From NCBI GenBank assembly GCA_022376925.1, contig JAIOJX010000004.1, positions 174,373,501-174,437,500 of the forward strand: 64,000 nt of DNA. Reading direction: 5' to 3'. Shown here in pieces: positions 1 through 12,929 of the stretch (positions are counted from its first letter, which is position 1; the number at the start of each line of letters is the position of its first letter). This DNA is from Tragulus kanchil (lineage: Eukaryota; Chordata; Mammalia; Artiodactyla; Tragulidae). A program made the translations under genes and the position numbers. The notes beneath the pieces are model-generated. The model was not told the origin of the DNA. It made no database searches and worked only from the letters and a program-made list of their open reading frames with translations.

Positions 1-1339
1 CCTCCCCCTCCTGACCAATCATTTCATTCCTACCCCGACCCCCCTCTCCTCAACCGCAGATATTTTTGAAGCAAATACCAGACATCATATTTCATTGAAA
101 AGATCTCACTGTGTCTGTCAATAAGAACTCTTATAAGAAACATGGTACAAATACTGCTTCACATCTAATAGAATTATCAATAATATTAAGAAACATCCAG
201 TCCAGGTTCAAATGTAACTGATCATCTCCCATTTTCTTTGATAACAAATCTGAATCAAGATTCAGATCAAATCCATACAGTGCAATGGGTTGATTTGCCA
301 CAATTCTTTTTTAATCTATGGGGTCTCTCTCCATTTGTTTATTTTTCTCCCTTGCATTTATAGACAAGGTCTGGATTGTTTGTTATGTGGCGTTTCTTAC
401 GTTCTGAATCTGCCTGACTGCAGCCCACAGTGGCATGTCACCTGCTCTCCTGTCTCCCTTCCCCACCCCCTGCCCCTGAATCGGTAGATGCACAGAGCCA
501 GGTTCAGCTGCTGGGCCAAGGATGCTTCATGCACGTGTGGCTGGTCGTCTTTCTTCTTGTGATCATCCTGGACCCATCGGTTCACTACGGATAGTGAAGT
601 GGTGACCTCCCCCACCCCGTGCCTCCCGTTTCTGCTGCCTCGTCTGAAGTGCTTCTGTAAAGAGAGCTTCCTCTCCAGCCATCAGGGAGCGACGAGGCAC
701 AGTCAGTGGAAGAGGGACGGGATCCCCTCGGTTCTTTCCTTTCACTTACTGCGTTTCAGAATCGTGAATCGGGTTCCTGGCATCCTCTAGAAGTGGCCAG
801 TGAGGGATTCTCCTTGAGCAATGTTACTATGAACTTATGAGTGTTGACATACTTGGTGTGTTTCAGTTTGTTATAGTTACTATTCTCCTTGATGCTCAAC
901 TTGTTCTATCTTGGCCAGCAGGAGCCTTTTCACGTTGGCTCCTGAGTCCTGCTGGGTGACCCTAGTAAGTCCTTGATAGTACTTCTTGGGGTGACAGAAT
1001 GCTGTAGGCCCTTCTGGTACATCTCTTGCCACACACCTGGAATCGGCCGTTTCTCCGAGGACCCCCGTTTCCTTTCAGTTGGAAATGGTGTATATAGGCT
1101 GGCCGCTGGGTGAGGAATGCCGTCTTTAGTTTACCTGGCTTTCTGTGAAACTCGGAATCGTTGGAAGACACCATGGGGTGGAAACGAGGGGCCTGAGAGA
1201 TGCAGAAGGAGAAAGCCGTCCCGAGCCAGGCCAGAGCGCGACCCTCCCTTCTTGGCATCCTGCGTGCCACGGTCACCGAGTTGTTAGGTTCCTTTTAGTT
1301 TTGCAGGTCTTGTTGTTGTTGAATCAGTCGCCACATAAT

Positions 1340-1790
1340 TTCTGAGCACTTATATGTACCAGGAACTCTCTAGGAACACTAGGCGCTCTCTGGGGACTGA
1401 GGAAGCCACAATTCCTGCCCCTTGAAGAGCTTCACCTGCTGGCGGGGAGACAGACGTCCACAGACAGACACACAATGAAATAAGATGGGCAGTGTGCGGA
1501 GGGCTGTGGAGAGACCCGTCAAGGACATAATGCAGGATCAAGGGAACTCAGACCACTCTAAGGGGATCCAGAGGGGCCTCTCTGAACAAGAGGGGCAGGG
1601 GGAGCAGCTGGGGTAGAGCCTCCTGGGCGGGGTCAAGGCCCCAGGTCGGGGAGGGCTGCCTCAGGAAGCGTGTTCTGCAGCCTGGTAGGTGCCAGTGCCT
1701 GGAGCGGAGGTGATGAGAGGGCAGAGAGGTGCAGAGGAGCGGGCAGAGCGGCAGGAACGGGGGTGTGGTGAGTGCAGGCGTCAAAGACGG
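1340..1790 (+). mobile_element. Old L2-like repeat
   Basis: The run TGAGCACTTATATGTACCAG, followed by 'ggggactgaggaagccac' and a purine-rich stretch with 'gtgcctggagcggag', resembles a common ancient mammalian LINE2-related repeat. Boundaries are approximate; identified from memory of the pattern. Confidence 0.5.
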
Positions 1791-1829
1791 CTTTTCAGGC
1801 TCACAGCTTCCTCCTCACCGCACCTCCTT

Positions 1830-2470
1830 TCCTCAGAGTGTATTTCCGAAAGTCAAATTCATGCACAGAGTGTGAGCGCTTTTCCCAATTTTTATAAGAA
1901 TTGCAAAGTTGTTGCCTCAAAAGATAGTAGTGATTTACATTGCTGTCAACATGGAGGGAGGGTTCTGACTTCATTTTCTTTCCAGTGTTGAATATTAACA
2001 TTGCATTAAAATATTGATGGCCTAAGAGGTATAAAATGGTAGCTCGTTTTTGCTTTAATTTATATCTCTTGGAGGGATGGTGACACTGGACATTCCATGA
2101 ACCGAGAATTCTCTTCAGGTCCTAATTGGTTAATGGCCCCACGGATGGTTTTTCAAGTGAATTTCATCACCGTTTTGTTGAACACTCTTTGTAATTAGGT
2201 AATTATTAAGAGAGAGCCCTTTTCTGGCTTGGGCACGGCAGCTGTTTCTTCCCGCTTGCTATTTCCCTTTCATTACGATCCCTCCTTGTTTAGAAGTCTA
2301 CATTTTAATATAATCAAACGCATTAATCATCGTCCTTTGCAATGTCTTCTATTGCTTCTGTCAGTTCATCATTCTTACCCAGGCTTGAGAAAAAAAATTT
2401 TTTTTTCTATTCTGCTTGTTTTCTGATTCTTTGAAAACAGAATGCTTCAGTCCCTCCTGACATACGGTGG
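1830..2470 (-). mobile_element. Degraded L1-like AT-rich fragment
   Basis: AT-rich sequence with phrases seen in the antisense L1 3' region ('gaggtataaaatggtagctc', then 'attggttaatggcc'). No intact frame. Assignment is tentative. Confidence 0.4.
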
Positions 2471-2550
2471 GTACCCAGACTAAAATATTTTTTCCCAGTA
2501 GATAATCTATTTACCACCACCACTGCGTGTATAATCCTTTCCCCCATTGT

Positions 2551-2898
2551 TCTTTTTTTTTTTTTTTAAAGATTTATTTATTTATTTACTTTGGGCGGGA
2601 GTCGGGTTGGGGAGGGAGGGGAGTGGGCGGGCCACTTCTATTGGCTTTCATTTCTCTATTTTCATTCGTCTTCGTTCTTTTGGCTCCTGTGGGCCTCCCA
2701 TCACGGTGGCGTCTGGGGGCGTCTGTCGTTGCAGAGCACCGGCTCTGGGCGCATGCGCTCCAGAGCTAGGGCTCGGTGATTGGACACATCAGTCCAGCCG
2801 CTCCGTGGCACGTGGGATCTTCCCAGGCCAGGGATCGAACCGGCGCCCCTTGCACTGCAAGGCGGTGTCTTTACCCACTGGACCACCAGGGGAAGCCC
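2551..2898 (-). mobile_element. CHR-like tRNA-derived SINE, long-tailed form
   Basis: In reverse, it starts GGGCTTCCCCTGGTGG and contains a B-box-like GGTTCGATCCCTGG. It continues through the 'gagctctggagcgcatgcgc'-type body to a CT/G-rich tail and poly(A) seen here as a T-run at 2551. The tail segment (2590-2635) is shared with the element at 50178. Confidence 0.8.
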
Positions 2899-2908
2899 CC
2901 CCATTGTT

Positions 2909-3041
2909 CTTAATATTTATTTATTTGGCTGACCAGGTCTTAGTGGCAGCATGTGGAATCTAGTTCCCTGACCAGGGCTCAAACCTGAGCCCTCTCCACT
3001 GGGAGCACAGGGTCTTAGCCACGGGCCGCCGGGGAAGTCCC
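2909..3041 (-). mobile_element. CHR-type SINE fragment
   Basis: The reverse strand reads GGACTTCCCCGGCGGCCCG, then a tRNA-like region, then a 'taaataaatat' tail. It lies next to the long-tailed SINE, so two insertions are side by side. Confidence 0.75.
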
Positions 3042-4318
3042 CGCCACTGTCACTGGTGTCTACGGGGTCACTTCAACTCTGTCCGTAGCTTGGTTTAGGG
3101 GGTGTTTCTGTATCCAGTCCCATCAGCCAAGAGTTCTCTTGCACCGGGGCACTTCTGTCCAGGCTTCTGTCTACAGTCGGCCATCCACAGCTGCCCCCTG
3201 TTTTCTGTTAGGTCTTGCCAGTGAGCACTGCGTTCCCTGCATGGTCCCAGTGCTTTCCTTCTCCCCTGTGTCTTGCGTTGGCGTCGTGATTGCTGAAGGA
3301 CTTACCACTAGTCACGTCACCGCCTCAGCTGAGGAGGGGGAAGCTGCGGGCGGCTGCCGGGCAGGCATCATAGCTGGGAGCTGTGAAGGGTGAGTGGGAG
3401 GAGGGCCTCGTGCTCAGCAGGCGGCATGGACTGGCGCTCGGTGCGGACCGGGTGTCTGCCTCCCTGTGCTCTTCTCTCAGGGCCAGGAAGGTGGTGCCAC
3501 TGGGACCCCTGCTGTGGCTAGAAGCCAACCTCCGACTCCTCTCAGTCCTCATCCTCAGAGCATCCCAAGAAGCCAGAATGCATCCTCTCAATTTAGGCTG
3601 CATCTTTTTGTTGACTCACTAGGATGTGTCCACGATAGTACTGTAACCTTCTGTATGCCTCTGGGTTTAAACAGTGATTTAAGGGTGCATGAAGAAGCCT
3701 GCACGAGGGTGTTGATGGCTCTGTTCCCGTCACCCCGACCTGGAGCCAGCCCCGTGTGCCTCAGTGGGTGACGGCACACGCGAGCTGGCACCCCCGCCTG
3801 AGGGGATGCTTCCCAGCAGCAGGAGGGAAGGAGCGTGGACGGTTCTTGGAGACGCCCTGCTGAGTGGAAGGACCCGGTCCCGAGGCCCCGCCTGTAGGGT
3901 GCTGGTTACCGGATGCCGGTGGAGAGCGGTCCGAGGCTTCCAGGGTGCAGAGCGTGGGGCTGACTCCCGGGGGGCGCCGGGAGGGAGGCTGTGGAGCCGC
4001 GGCTGTCCCGCTGTGCGTGTGGTGATGGGAATCTGCATCTACACGAGAGGTAAAACATAAACGTGTGCACTCAAAGCCCATTTCACTGCATCTTAATTTG
4101 AGAAATAAAATTTTAAAACTCATCTGCTTTTAAGGTAAACAGCACAGAAAAGAATAAAGGAGGAAGTAAAATAAAATCTAAACTCTCATGGCCAACAGAA
4201 TGACTGGAGAGATTGTTCTCCTGTCAAGTTTAAGAATGGAGAGAAAACAAATATGCACCTTTTTGAGTTTGTTTTTTAAAAATACTCCAGATCTAGGACC
4301 TAAATTAAAAACCCTAAC
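3042..4318. other. No feature recognised
   Basis: Unique-looking sequence. The region 3740-4030 is CpG-dense by eye but has no recognisable promoter or exon. 4080-4318 is AT-rich. Open frames on both strands overlap and lack coding character. Confidence 0.5.
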
Positions 4319-6541
4319 AGTTTGGTAATGAGACATAAAGTCTTGATCCAAATAATATGTTAGGGACGTTAAAAGCTATTTTCCGCGTATGCATTTTACT
4401 GTAATGGTAAGCTGTAATTGAACCGATATCTTGACCTTTATTACTAAAATGCTGTGCTTTTCATTGTCGCCTGGACTTTTATATAAAATAGATCTATTAA
4501 AATCAAAGCCAGTGCTCAATGAGGAAGAATGGGTACGCGGGGAGCTGAGGGGACGTGCATGCTCCCCGGAGCCCGGGCTGCAGCATCTGTCACGTGCACA
4601 GGTCCCACTCAGGAGCATCTCCTGGTGAGAACTTTCCATCCACGCTGGGAACATGAGTAGCCTGGCAGAGCCATGCAGACAAAACGCACGCTGTTTACCC
4701 CAAGCTGCATGAAGCGCAGGAGCGGTGTCCTGGGGTGTGTGTTCAGTTACTGCCCAGACTTGCTAGCCCACATGTCCAGGATCTCTTCTGTTTGTATGAC
4801 ATTCCAGAAAAGGCAAACAGTAGGGTCAGAGGAGAGCTCACCACTGCCAGGACTGGGCTGGGCTGGGGCTCAGGATGGGGAGCTCGGGGAGATATGGGGG
4901 TGCGTTAACTGTGGCATTTTCAGTCTGGGCGTGCACTGGCAAGGTCCAGGCAGAAAGCCGAGGACGTGTGCTCACTGAGGGATCGTCCACCCTGTTTGGG
5001 GCAGAATGATGTGAAATCCGTCGACGGGCAAGCATTTCTCTCTCCTGGGTCTGGAGGGGCAAGAGAGGGAGGGGGTGGGGGAGCAAGAAGGTGGCTGAAG
5101 GAGCAGACGAGGCCGTCAGCAGGAGGGACCAGGAAATGGGGAAACCGTGAAAAATTTACCCGTGATTGTACCAACCGGAGATGGCCACAATTAATATTTT
5201 GGTCCATTTCTTTCCAGAATGCTTGTGTGTGTGCCATGCACACATATTCCATACTTGCTTAATGTAGTTGAGACCATGCAAGATATGAATTATGTTCTGT
5301 TTTCTCACAGAATATTCTATCAGGAGGACTTTTTATGTTGTTAAAAACCTTTGACATGACTTTTTAATGGCTGCCTCGTGCTTTGTCAAGCCTTGAGTCA
5401 ATTAAGCTTCCAAGGTTTACAGTCTAGGACCAAAAAAGTTTGGTAATGAGACATAAAGTCTTGATCCAAATAATATGTTAGGACGTTAAACTATTTTCCG
5501 TATGCATTTTACTGTAATGGTAAGCTGTAATTGAACCGATATCTTGACCTTTATTACTAACATGTTGTGTTTTCATTGTCGCCTGGACTTTTATATAAAA
5601 TAGATCTATTAAAATCAAAGCCAGTGCTCAATGAGGAAGAATGGGTACGCTGGGAGCTGAGGGGACGTGCATGCTCCCGGAGCCCGGCTGCAGCATCTGT
5701 CACGTGCACAGGTCCCACTCAGGAGCATCTCCTGGTGAGAACTTTCCATCCACGCTGGGAACATGAGTAGCCTGGCAGAGCCATGCAGACAAAACGCACG
5801 CTGTTTACCCCAAGCTGCATGAAGCGCAGGAGCGGTGTCCTGGGGTGTGTGTTCAGTTACTGCCCAGACTTGCTAGCCCACATGTCCAGGATCTCTTCTG
5901 TTTGTATGACATTCCAGAAAAGGCAAACAGTAGGGTCAGAGGAGAGCTCACCACTGCCAGGACTGGGCTGGGCTGGGGCTCAGGATGGGGAGCTCGGGGA
6001 GATATGGGGGTGCGTTAACTGTGGCCTTTTCAGTCTGGGCGTGCACTGGCAAGGTCCAGGCAGAAAGCCGAGGACGTGTGCTCACTGAGGGATCGTCCAC
6101 CCTGTTTGGGGCAGAATGATGTGAAATCCGTCGACGGGCAAGCATTTCTCTCTCCTGGGTCTGGAGGGGCAAGAGAGGGAGGGGGTGGGGGAGCAAGAAG
6201 GTGGCTGAAGGAGCAGACGAGGCCGTCAGCAGGAGGGACCAGGAAATGGGGAAACCGTGAAAAATTTACCCGTGATTGTACCAACCGGAGATGGCCACAA
6301 TTAATATTTTGGTCCATTTCTTTCCAGAATGCTTGTGTGTGTGCCATGCACACATATTCCATACTTGCTTAATGTAGTTGAGACCATGCAAGATATGAAT
6401 TATGTTCTGTTTTCTCACAGAATATTCTATCAGGAGGACTTTTTATGTTGTTAAAAACCTTTGACATGACTTTTTAATGGCTGCCTCGTGCTTTGTCAAG
6501 CCTTGAGTCAAAGCCTTTGAAGGCTTCCAAGGTTTACAGTA
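4319..6541. repeat. Tandem pair 1: ~1.1 kb direct duplication (4319-5435 / 5437-6541)
   Basis: The two halves match along their length with offset 1110. They contain an old LINE-like piece and no exon. The second half lacks single bases near its 5' end (TTAGGACG against TTAGGGACG, and shortened G/C runs near 5675). The first half has a garbled 3' end around 5400-5435. Probably overlapping contig ends. Confidence 0.93.
5160..5395. mobile_element. Old LINE-like interspersed repeat (also at 6270-6505)
   Basis: The run around 'gattgtaccaaccggagatg' and the 3' part 'ttttttaatggctgcctcg' resemble a common old mammalian LINE-derived segment. It is present in both halves of pair 1. Confidence 0.45.
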
Positions 6542-7352
6542 CATATTGCTGAGATGCCCTTCAGAAAGGTGTTAATTTACTGTTAGGCGGGAGGTTCCTG
6601 AGAGCGCTTTTCACCCGCATGTAACATTGCCATCTTTAAATACTTGCTCATTTGATAGGTGAAGCACGGTGCCTCGTTGTTGTTTTGATTTGCATGGCCT
6701 CGACTGCTATCGAGTTTGCATGTTTTTCATGTTTAACAGTTACGTGCACTTGCCCCGTGAACGATTGTTTGCTTAGGTCCTATGGCCGTTTTCTATGTTT
6801 TAAAATAGGCTTGTCCCAGTGCAGGTCATGGAGCGTTCTCGCTCAAGTGTACTGTTTAGCGGTGCTGGCAGCTGTGTGTTTAGTATCCACGCCCGTCGCC
6901 AGTGTGCGGAATGCACCCCTCTCCCTGCGCGTCTGCTCTTGCATCTTGAAAGCAGCCCATCCCCGATGCTCAGCCCCAGCCCCAGGATCTGCTCTCAGTC
7001 ACTGTCCCTGTAGTTTGGCTACTTCTGCGTGTTGTCATCAATGAGACATGCAGTCTTTTGTGTTGAACTGCTTTTTTTTTCACTCTCTTACGTCTTAGGA
7101 ATCGTCCATGTTGCTGCACATCTAAACGTTCCGCTAACTGTTGCACACACCGTAGTCGTGTCCCGTAGCATCCATCTTCCACAGTGTGTTTACCCACTCG
7201 GCAGCTGACAGACACGGGGCTGTTTTCAGGTTGGGGGCATGATAGCAGATGCTGCTATGAGCGTTCACATACAGGTCCCTGTGCGGACATCTTTCTGTTT
7301 CCCCTGAGTAAAATACCTAGTCGTGGAATTGCTGGATGATATGGTGAGTGTG

Positions 7353-7551
7353 GGATTCCCTGGTGGCTCAGTGGTAAAGAATCTGCCTGTAATGCAGGCC
7401 TGGGTTCAATCTCTGGGTTGGGAAGATCCCCTGGAGGAGGGCAAGGCAAGCCACTCCCGTGTCCTCGCCTGGAGGGTCCCATGGACAGAGGCGCCCGGCG
7501 GGCTGCAGAGTTGGGCACCATTGAGGTGACTGAACAGCAGCAGCAGCAGCA
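7353..7551 (+). mobile_element. Bov-tA SINE with (CAG)n tail
   Basis: Begins TTCCCTGGTGGCTCAGTGG and contains the typical 'gggaagatcccctggagg' and 'gtcccatggacagagg' blocks. It ends in a CAG trinucleotide tail (7536-7551), where Bov-tA copies often carry a microsatellite. The tail also yields a polyglutamine run in an open frame that is not a gene. Confidence 0.92.
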
Positions 7552-7806
7552 GATACATATTTTAAAATACTTTCTTTCAGTGTGGCTTGCCTTTTCATTG
7601 TCTTAACTCCGTTTTGAAGTACGAAAGTAGTTTTACTTTGAGTCCATTTTATCCATTAAAATTTTTTATAAGTAATTTTTGGGGAGTTCATGTTTAGAAA
7701 TCTTGGCCTAACCCAATAGCACAAGTTTTCTAGAAGTTTAATAATTTCAGCTCCTACATTTAGGCCTATTTCTAGTTAATTTCTTTTTAAAAACTTTTTT
7801 TTTTTT

Positions 7807-7968
7807 TTTAAACTTTTATTTATTTATTTTTGGGCTGTGCTGGGTCTTTGTTGATGTGTGCGTTTAGCTGCTCTGCGGTATGTGGGATCTTCCCGCGGCA
7901 GGGATTGAACCTGTATCTCCTGCATTGGCAGACAAGCTTTTATCCACTGAGCCACAAGGGAAGCCCTC
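7807..7968 (-). mobile_element. CHR-like SINE flanked by target-site duplication
   Basis: Reverse orientation with poly(A) as the T-run at 7797 and GGGCTTCCCTTGTGGCTCAG at the 3' side. The 12 bases TCTAGTTAATTT occur on both sides (about 7770 and 7967), a target-site duplication inside the antisense L1. Confidence 0.85.
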
Positions 7969-8705
7969 TAGTTAATTTTTGTGTATGGTGTGAGGTCAGG
8001 GTCAAGGTTCATTCTGTTTCTGTATGGATATCCATTTGTTGAAAAGGGTATCATTTTTCCAGTAGGTCCAGTAGGATCCTACTGTCAAAAATTAATTGAT
8101 CATATAAGCTTGTTTCTCGAATCTAGTCTCTTCCAGAAGATGTAAGGTACATCTTAAAGCACGGCTTCCCTGTTTTCTTCATTACCGTAGCAAATAGTTA
8201 AGTCTTAAAAGTGTGCGGTGTGAGTCCTCTGCTGTTGTCCTTCTGCTTTAGAACTGTTAGACTGTTTCAGGTGTTTTGCCTTCCTACATATTCATTTCAG
8301 AATGAGTTTGTCAGTGTGGCTTTTTCTTTAAAAAAGAAAGCAAGCAAGTTTCCTAACATTTTGTGGGTATACTGGGGAGATTTTGCCCCTTTAATAATAT
8401 TCAGTTTTCCAGTCCATGAGCTTGGCGGGTCTCTCTGTTTATTTAAGTCTTAATTTCCCTAGGCAAGGCGTTGTTGTTTACAATGTTCAGTTCTTGCACA
8501 TGTTCTGTTTATTCCTAAGTATTTTTATTTTTTGATGCTAATGTAAATGGAATTTTTGAAATGTTCATTTTCTAGCTATTCATGGCTAATACTAACAAAT
8601 GCAATGGATTTTTTCATTATTGACTTACAATACTGTGATCTTACCAAATTCACTGATTAAGTTGTTCTAATACTCTTATTGTGGAATCTCTCGTGTTTTC
8701 TAGAT

Positions 8706-8904
8706 AGTCATGGTGCCTCAGTCATGTCTGGCTCTTTGTGACCCCATGGACTCCAGGCTCCCCGGTCCCCGGGAGTCTCCAGGCAAGAGTACTGGAGTGG
8801 GTAACCGTTCTCTTCTCTAGGGGATCCTCCCCACCCAGGGACTGAACCTGGGTCTCCTGCACTGCAGGCGGGCTCTTTACCAGCTGAGCCACCAGGGAAG
8901 CCCC
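8706..8904 (-). mobile_element. Bov-tA/Bov-A2 SINE
   Basis: Reverse copy: GGGGCTTCCCTGGTGGCTCA at the 3' side, 'ctccactccagtactcttgc'-type middle, and the BovB-derived end 'cctcagtcatgtctggctct' at the 5' side. Confidence 0.92.
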
Positions 8905-9649
8905 TGAAGTGCTTTTAGGATGACACCCTGAGTTTGTTGTGGTTGTCTCTAAGAGGGTTGGTCCAGGAGGATCCTACTCCACCGTTACTGGTCAAGTTAA
9001 TATTTCCATATTAATTTGTATAGCCCTTTATGTTTTAAGAATATGAACAATTTGTTATGCATCATTATGGTAGGTAACTTTGTAAGTCTGTTGTTTGGTT
9101 CAAACTTTTAATATTTCTAGTACACAGAAATTTATTATTTTGATGTAATTAAACACATTCGGTTTTGCTTAAAGGTCCATTGTCATTCAAATACCTGATG
9201 AATATATGCCTAGATTTTTTTGTCTTTTTTTCAGCGGTCCTAGTTTTTATGTTTAACTTTTTAATCTCTTTTTGAGTTTATTTTGGTATATGATATGAAG
9301 TGATATTTTCTCCAAAGAGCAAGGTAATTTCCTAAACATAATATATGCAGCTGATCATATGTTTAATAGTAGCCACAATGTTTCCAATATAGAAAATTAA
9401 TTTTTTTAACTTGCTGAAATTTAAGGTGAAAATATATAGCGTTGACAAACTTTGTCAAAATAGTGGTTGGCGTCTGGAGAAGGAAGGTCGAGCGTGAAGG
9501 ACGAAGCTTTTATTCCCTGGGAAGAGAACCGTGGACCACTGCCACGGTCCGCCTGCTGCGTGCCTGCTGAGACCAGGCGGCCGGTCTCTGCTCTTTCTCG
9601 TGACCACATGCACACAGCTAGTAGCAGTAGAGGTCGGGGGCCCGGTGCG

Positions 9650-9700
9650 GCAGTTCATGGGGTCGCAGTGTCAGACGTGACTTAGCGACCGAACAGTAGC
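9650..9700 (+). mobile_element. Bov-tA 3'-end fragment
   Basis: Only the BovB-derived tail remains: 'gttcatggggtcgcagtgtc' followed by 'agacgtgacttagcgacc'. Confidence 0.75.
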
Positions 9701-9829
9701 AAGAAAGGAAGTGATAACCAGTCAAGCCTTAGCTGCTGTAATCATAATCAAAGCCCTCTGCTAGTGTTAGCTGCCCGTGATGCTTAGTAGTGATAAATGC
9801 CGTGCAGGATAGAGACGTAGTGCTCCAGG

Positions 9830-10420
9830 ACGAAGAGCCCTGCTTAGGGAAATAAGGAAGGCTTCCCTAGGAGAGCAATGATTAAGCTGAAGCTTGCAAG
9901 AGGAGAGGAATTAACTGCCTACAGTGTGGGGGACAGTGGGAAGGGGATGTGGCCGTGGGCAAAGGCAGCAGCAGGTAAGGGACCCGCGGCAAAGAAGAGC
10001 ACCGGTATTTTGAAGAATCTAAGGTCCGGCGTGGCCAGAGCCGAGAGCAGAGGCAGCACGCTATGGGAGGAAGCCAGAGGAGTGAGCAGGGTCAAACGGT
10101 GCAGGCTGAACTTACTGAAGGGCTGTGATTTTTATCCCAAAGCAATAGGGAATCATGGAAAGATTTTAAGGAAGAGAGTGATCACATTTGCATTTCAAAA
10201 AGAGCTGGCTGCGTGAAGTGTGAAAATACATTGGTGGAAGGCAAGAGTAGGCACAAGGAGACCAATTAGGCAATTATCACAAACATTCAAGGGAGAAAAG
10301 ATGGTAGCTTGGCACCATACTTGGACGTGTGAATGGACAGACAGTTGGATGGATGGGTGCACGCGTAGCCTCTGTGAGCTGGCAAGACTCTTGGACTCAG
10401 TCTTAAGGCAGCTTAATTTT
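9830..10420 (+). mobile_element. Old L2-like repeat
   Basis: The order of phrases ('aagcttgcaagaggagagga', 'gggctgtgatttttatccca', 'aaggaagagagtgatcacat', 'accaattaggcaattatcac') matches a widespread ancient mammalian repeat. The 112-residue open frame here is repeat-derived, not a gene. Confidence 0.55.
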
Positions 10421-11790
10421 GTTTCCCGCTGTCCCTTTAAATGTCCTCAGTTGGATTAGTTCTTTTTACCCTGGATGAAAATATGAGCAGAGTTTAATTT
10501 TTCTGACTTGTTTCAAATCACACTGAGAACTCTAGCTTAGTAACTGCAGCAGTCAGTCCCACATCACAGTCGGAGCCAGGGAGCTGATTTAAATGTGACG
10601 CGTGGCCCCTGCCCAGTCAGGGCCTGGTGGAGCTCAGATGGCCGCTTCCTTTGTCCCCACTTTGCCCTTGTCTTCCTTCCCCCTATTGCAGACGTGGGCT
10701 CTGACTCCTCCAGGGCCGGCATGCCCCGAGGAAGGAGAGAAAGAAGGAAAGGAAGCAGGAAAGTTCGTGCTGGACTAGCTCTGCCGTGAGCTGGAAGCTG
10801 CACTCTGGGTCTAACAGGTGTCTATCGGCCGGTGTCTCCTTGCAGGAGAGCTCTGGCTGGGTCTCTGGGTTTCACACTTGGCTCGCCCAGGCCCAGTTCT
10901 TTGATGAAGGCAAATGCATCTCTGTCTCAGCTGATTGCTTATGCCCTCCTCAGCCCCTGGGAACCTGGAAACAGAGAGGGAAAACCTCCTTTACTGAGGT
11001 CCATTCGTTCTTCCGAGTGGCCTTCTTGGGCAGGACCTAGAGGATCCCGCCCAAGATCATTCTGGGTGTGTTGGTGTGTGCATGGCTCTCCCACTTGTGG
11101 CCCACGTCAGATTCACAGGAGATCCTCGGCGTCGTTTCCCCGATGACTCAGAGTCAGCCGACCGTCGCGTCGACACCGCCTCTGCCCGCCGCCGCTTTCC
11201 GGTCCCTGGCTGAGCAGCTTGTCTCTCATGTGCGCTGCTTCTGTTCTCTGAGGCCCCGGACACTGACACCCTGGGCCCTCCGTGGCAGGCGCTCCCAAGC
11301 AGAACAGCTCTTCCCACGAGGCTTGAGACGCAGGTGCACGTTGCCCACGCTGCTGGTGCTGGGCTGGGGCTCACTCAGCGTGTCTGAAGCGTTTTACCCC
11401 AGATGCCCTCTCTTACTCCTCTCTTTTCTGGGCCTGGAACCTGAACATCTGAGGCTTTTACTCTGCCTACCACTCTAGTTGAGCTCTTCAAATAAGGAAA
11501 GAATTGTTCATGAAAGTTAGAATTTTCATCAGATCCCCTTGTCTCTCCCTTCCGTGTATGCTACTGTGAACAGAGCACAAAGACGTGGGGGTGGACCCTC
11601 AGGGTAGCTTTTCCTGGCTTTAAAAATCAGTCTGTAGTATTATTTTACTACATTATTTTGTTTACCTTAGATACAAAATTTCATATAAATTCACTGCTGC
11701 CATTTCAGCTCAGTATTAAGCATCTAATCCATGCAGTGTTATAGAAAAAAAATTGTTCAAAATACTATCTTTGTTTTTTTTCTAATCCAG

Positions 11791-11898
11791 ATTTGGACTT
11801 AAGACCACCCCTAAAATCAATTGGAAGCAATTTTTAACATCATTTTATGAACCTCAGTATGAAGCTAGCAATCCAATTCCCTTGATAAAGAAAAACAG
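11791..11898 (+). CDS. EFCAB6: EFCAB6 exon a (first copy)
   Basis: This is a 108-nt exon. A T-rich tract and CTAATCCAG acceptor precede it and CAG|GTAGGT follows. It begins with one base that completes a codon from an upstream exon not seen here, then encodes 35 residues starting FGLKTTPKINWKQF, and ends with AG of a split codon. That AG plus the first C of the exon at 15099 makes a serine, so the phases fit. The WKQFLTSF run looks like the exiting helix of an EF-hand. A second, near-identical copy lies at 12930-13037 inside an apparently artificial tandem duplication. Because the exon is 36 codons long and phase-symmetric, a gene predictor could include both copies without breaking frame. 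I could not find the exon upstream of it. Confidence 0.8.
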
Positions 11899-12929
11899 GT
11901 AGGTAAAAACCGCTAGACTATATTTTGGCTACACCTATCATAATATGTAAAACGTTAGGGAATATTCGAATAACTTTTTCTTCATTTGTTGAATGGCAAA
12001 TAAGTCTTCATTAAATAATTACCAACTGGTACATAAAAACTGTTTTTTTTGAAATGCATCTCTGTCTCAGCTGATTGCTTATGCCCTCCTCAGCCCCTGG
12101 GAACCTGGAAACAGAGAGGAAAACCTCCTTTACTGAGGTCCATTCGTTCTTCCGAGTGGCCTTCTTGGGCAGGACCTAGAGGATCCCGCCCAAGATCATT
12201 CTGGGTGTGTTGGTGTGTGCATGGCTCTCCCACTTGTGGCCCACGTCAGATTCACAGGAGATCCTCGGCGTCGTTTCCCCGATGACTCAGAGTCAGCCGA
12301 CCGTCGCGTCGACACCGCCTCTGCCCGCCGCCGCTTTCCGGTCCCTGGCTGAGCAGCTTGTCTCTCATGTGCGCTGCTTCTGTTCTCTGAGGCCCCGGAC
12401 ACTGACACCCTGGGCCCTCCGTGGCAGGCGCTCCCAAGCAGAACAGCTCTTCCCACGAGGCTTGAGACGCAGGTGCACGTTGCCCACGCTGCTGGTGCTG
12501 GGCTGGGGCTCACTCAGCGTGTCTGAAGCGTTTTACCCCAGATGCCCTCTCTTACTCCTCTCTTTTCTGGGCCTGGAACCTGAACATCTGAGGCTTTTAC
12601 TCTGCCTACCACTCTAGTTGAGCTCTTCAAATAAGGAAAGAATTGTTCATGAAAGTTAGAATTTTCATCAGATCCCCTTGTCTCTCCCTTCCGTGTATGC
12701 TACTGTGAACAGAGCACAAAGACGTGGGGGTGGACCCTCAGGGTAGCTTTTCCTGGCTTTAAAAATCAGTCTGTAGTATTATTTTACTACATTATTTTGT
12801 TTACCTTAGATACAAAATTTCATATAAATTCACTGCTGCCATTTCAGCTCAGTATTAAGCATCTAATCCATGCAGTGTTATAGAAAAAAAATTGTTCAAA
12901 ATACTATCTTTGTTTTTTTTCTAATCCAG

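Larger units (their letters stand above)
6545..9460 (-). mobile_element. Antisense L1 fragment interrupted by three SINEs
   Basis: From about 7010 the sequence follows the L1 3' end in reverse ('gtggaattgctggatgatat', 'ctgctatgagcgttcacata'). At 7680-8050 ('aaatcttggcctaacccaat', 'gttaatttttgtgtatggtg') and 8340-8700 it follows the L1 ORF2 region in reverse. Bov-tA at 7353, a CHR-like SINE at 7807 and another Bov-tA at 8706 split it. It is too decayed to encode anything. Confidence 0.7.

Noticed and set aside
7418..7606. Open frame with a polyglutamine run
   Set aside because: The CAG run is the microsatellite tail of a Bov-tA SINE.
9878..10216. 112-residue open frame
   Set aside because: Its sequence follows a common old mammalian L2-like repeat, so it is not a gene.
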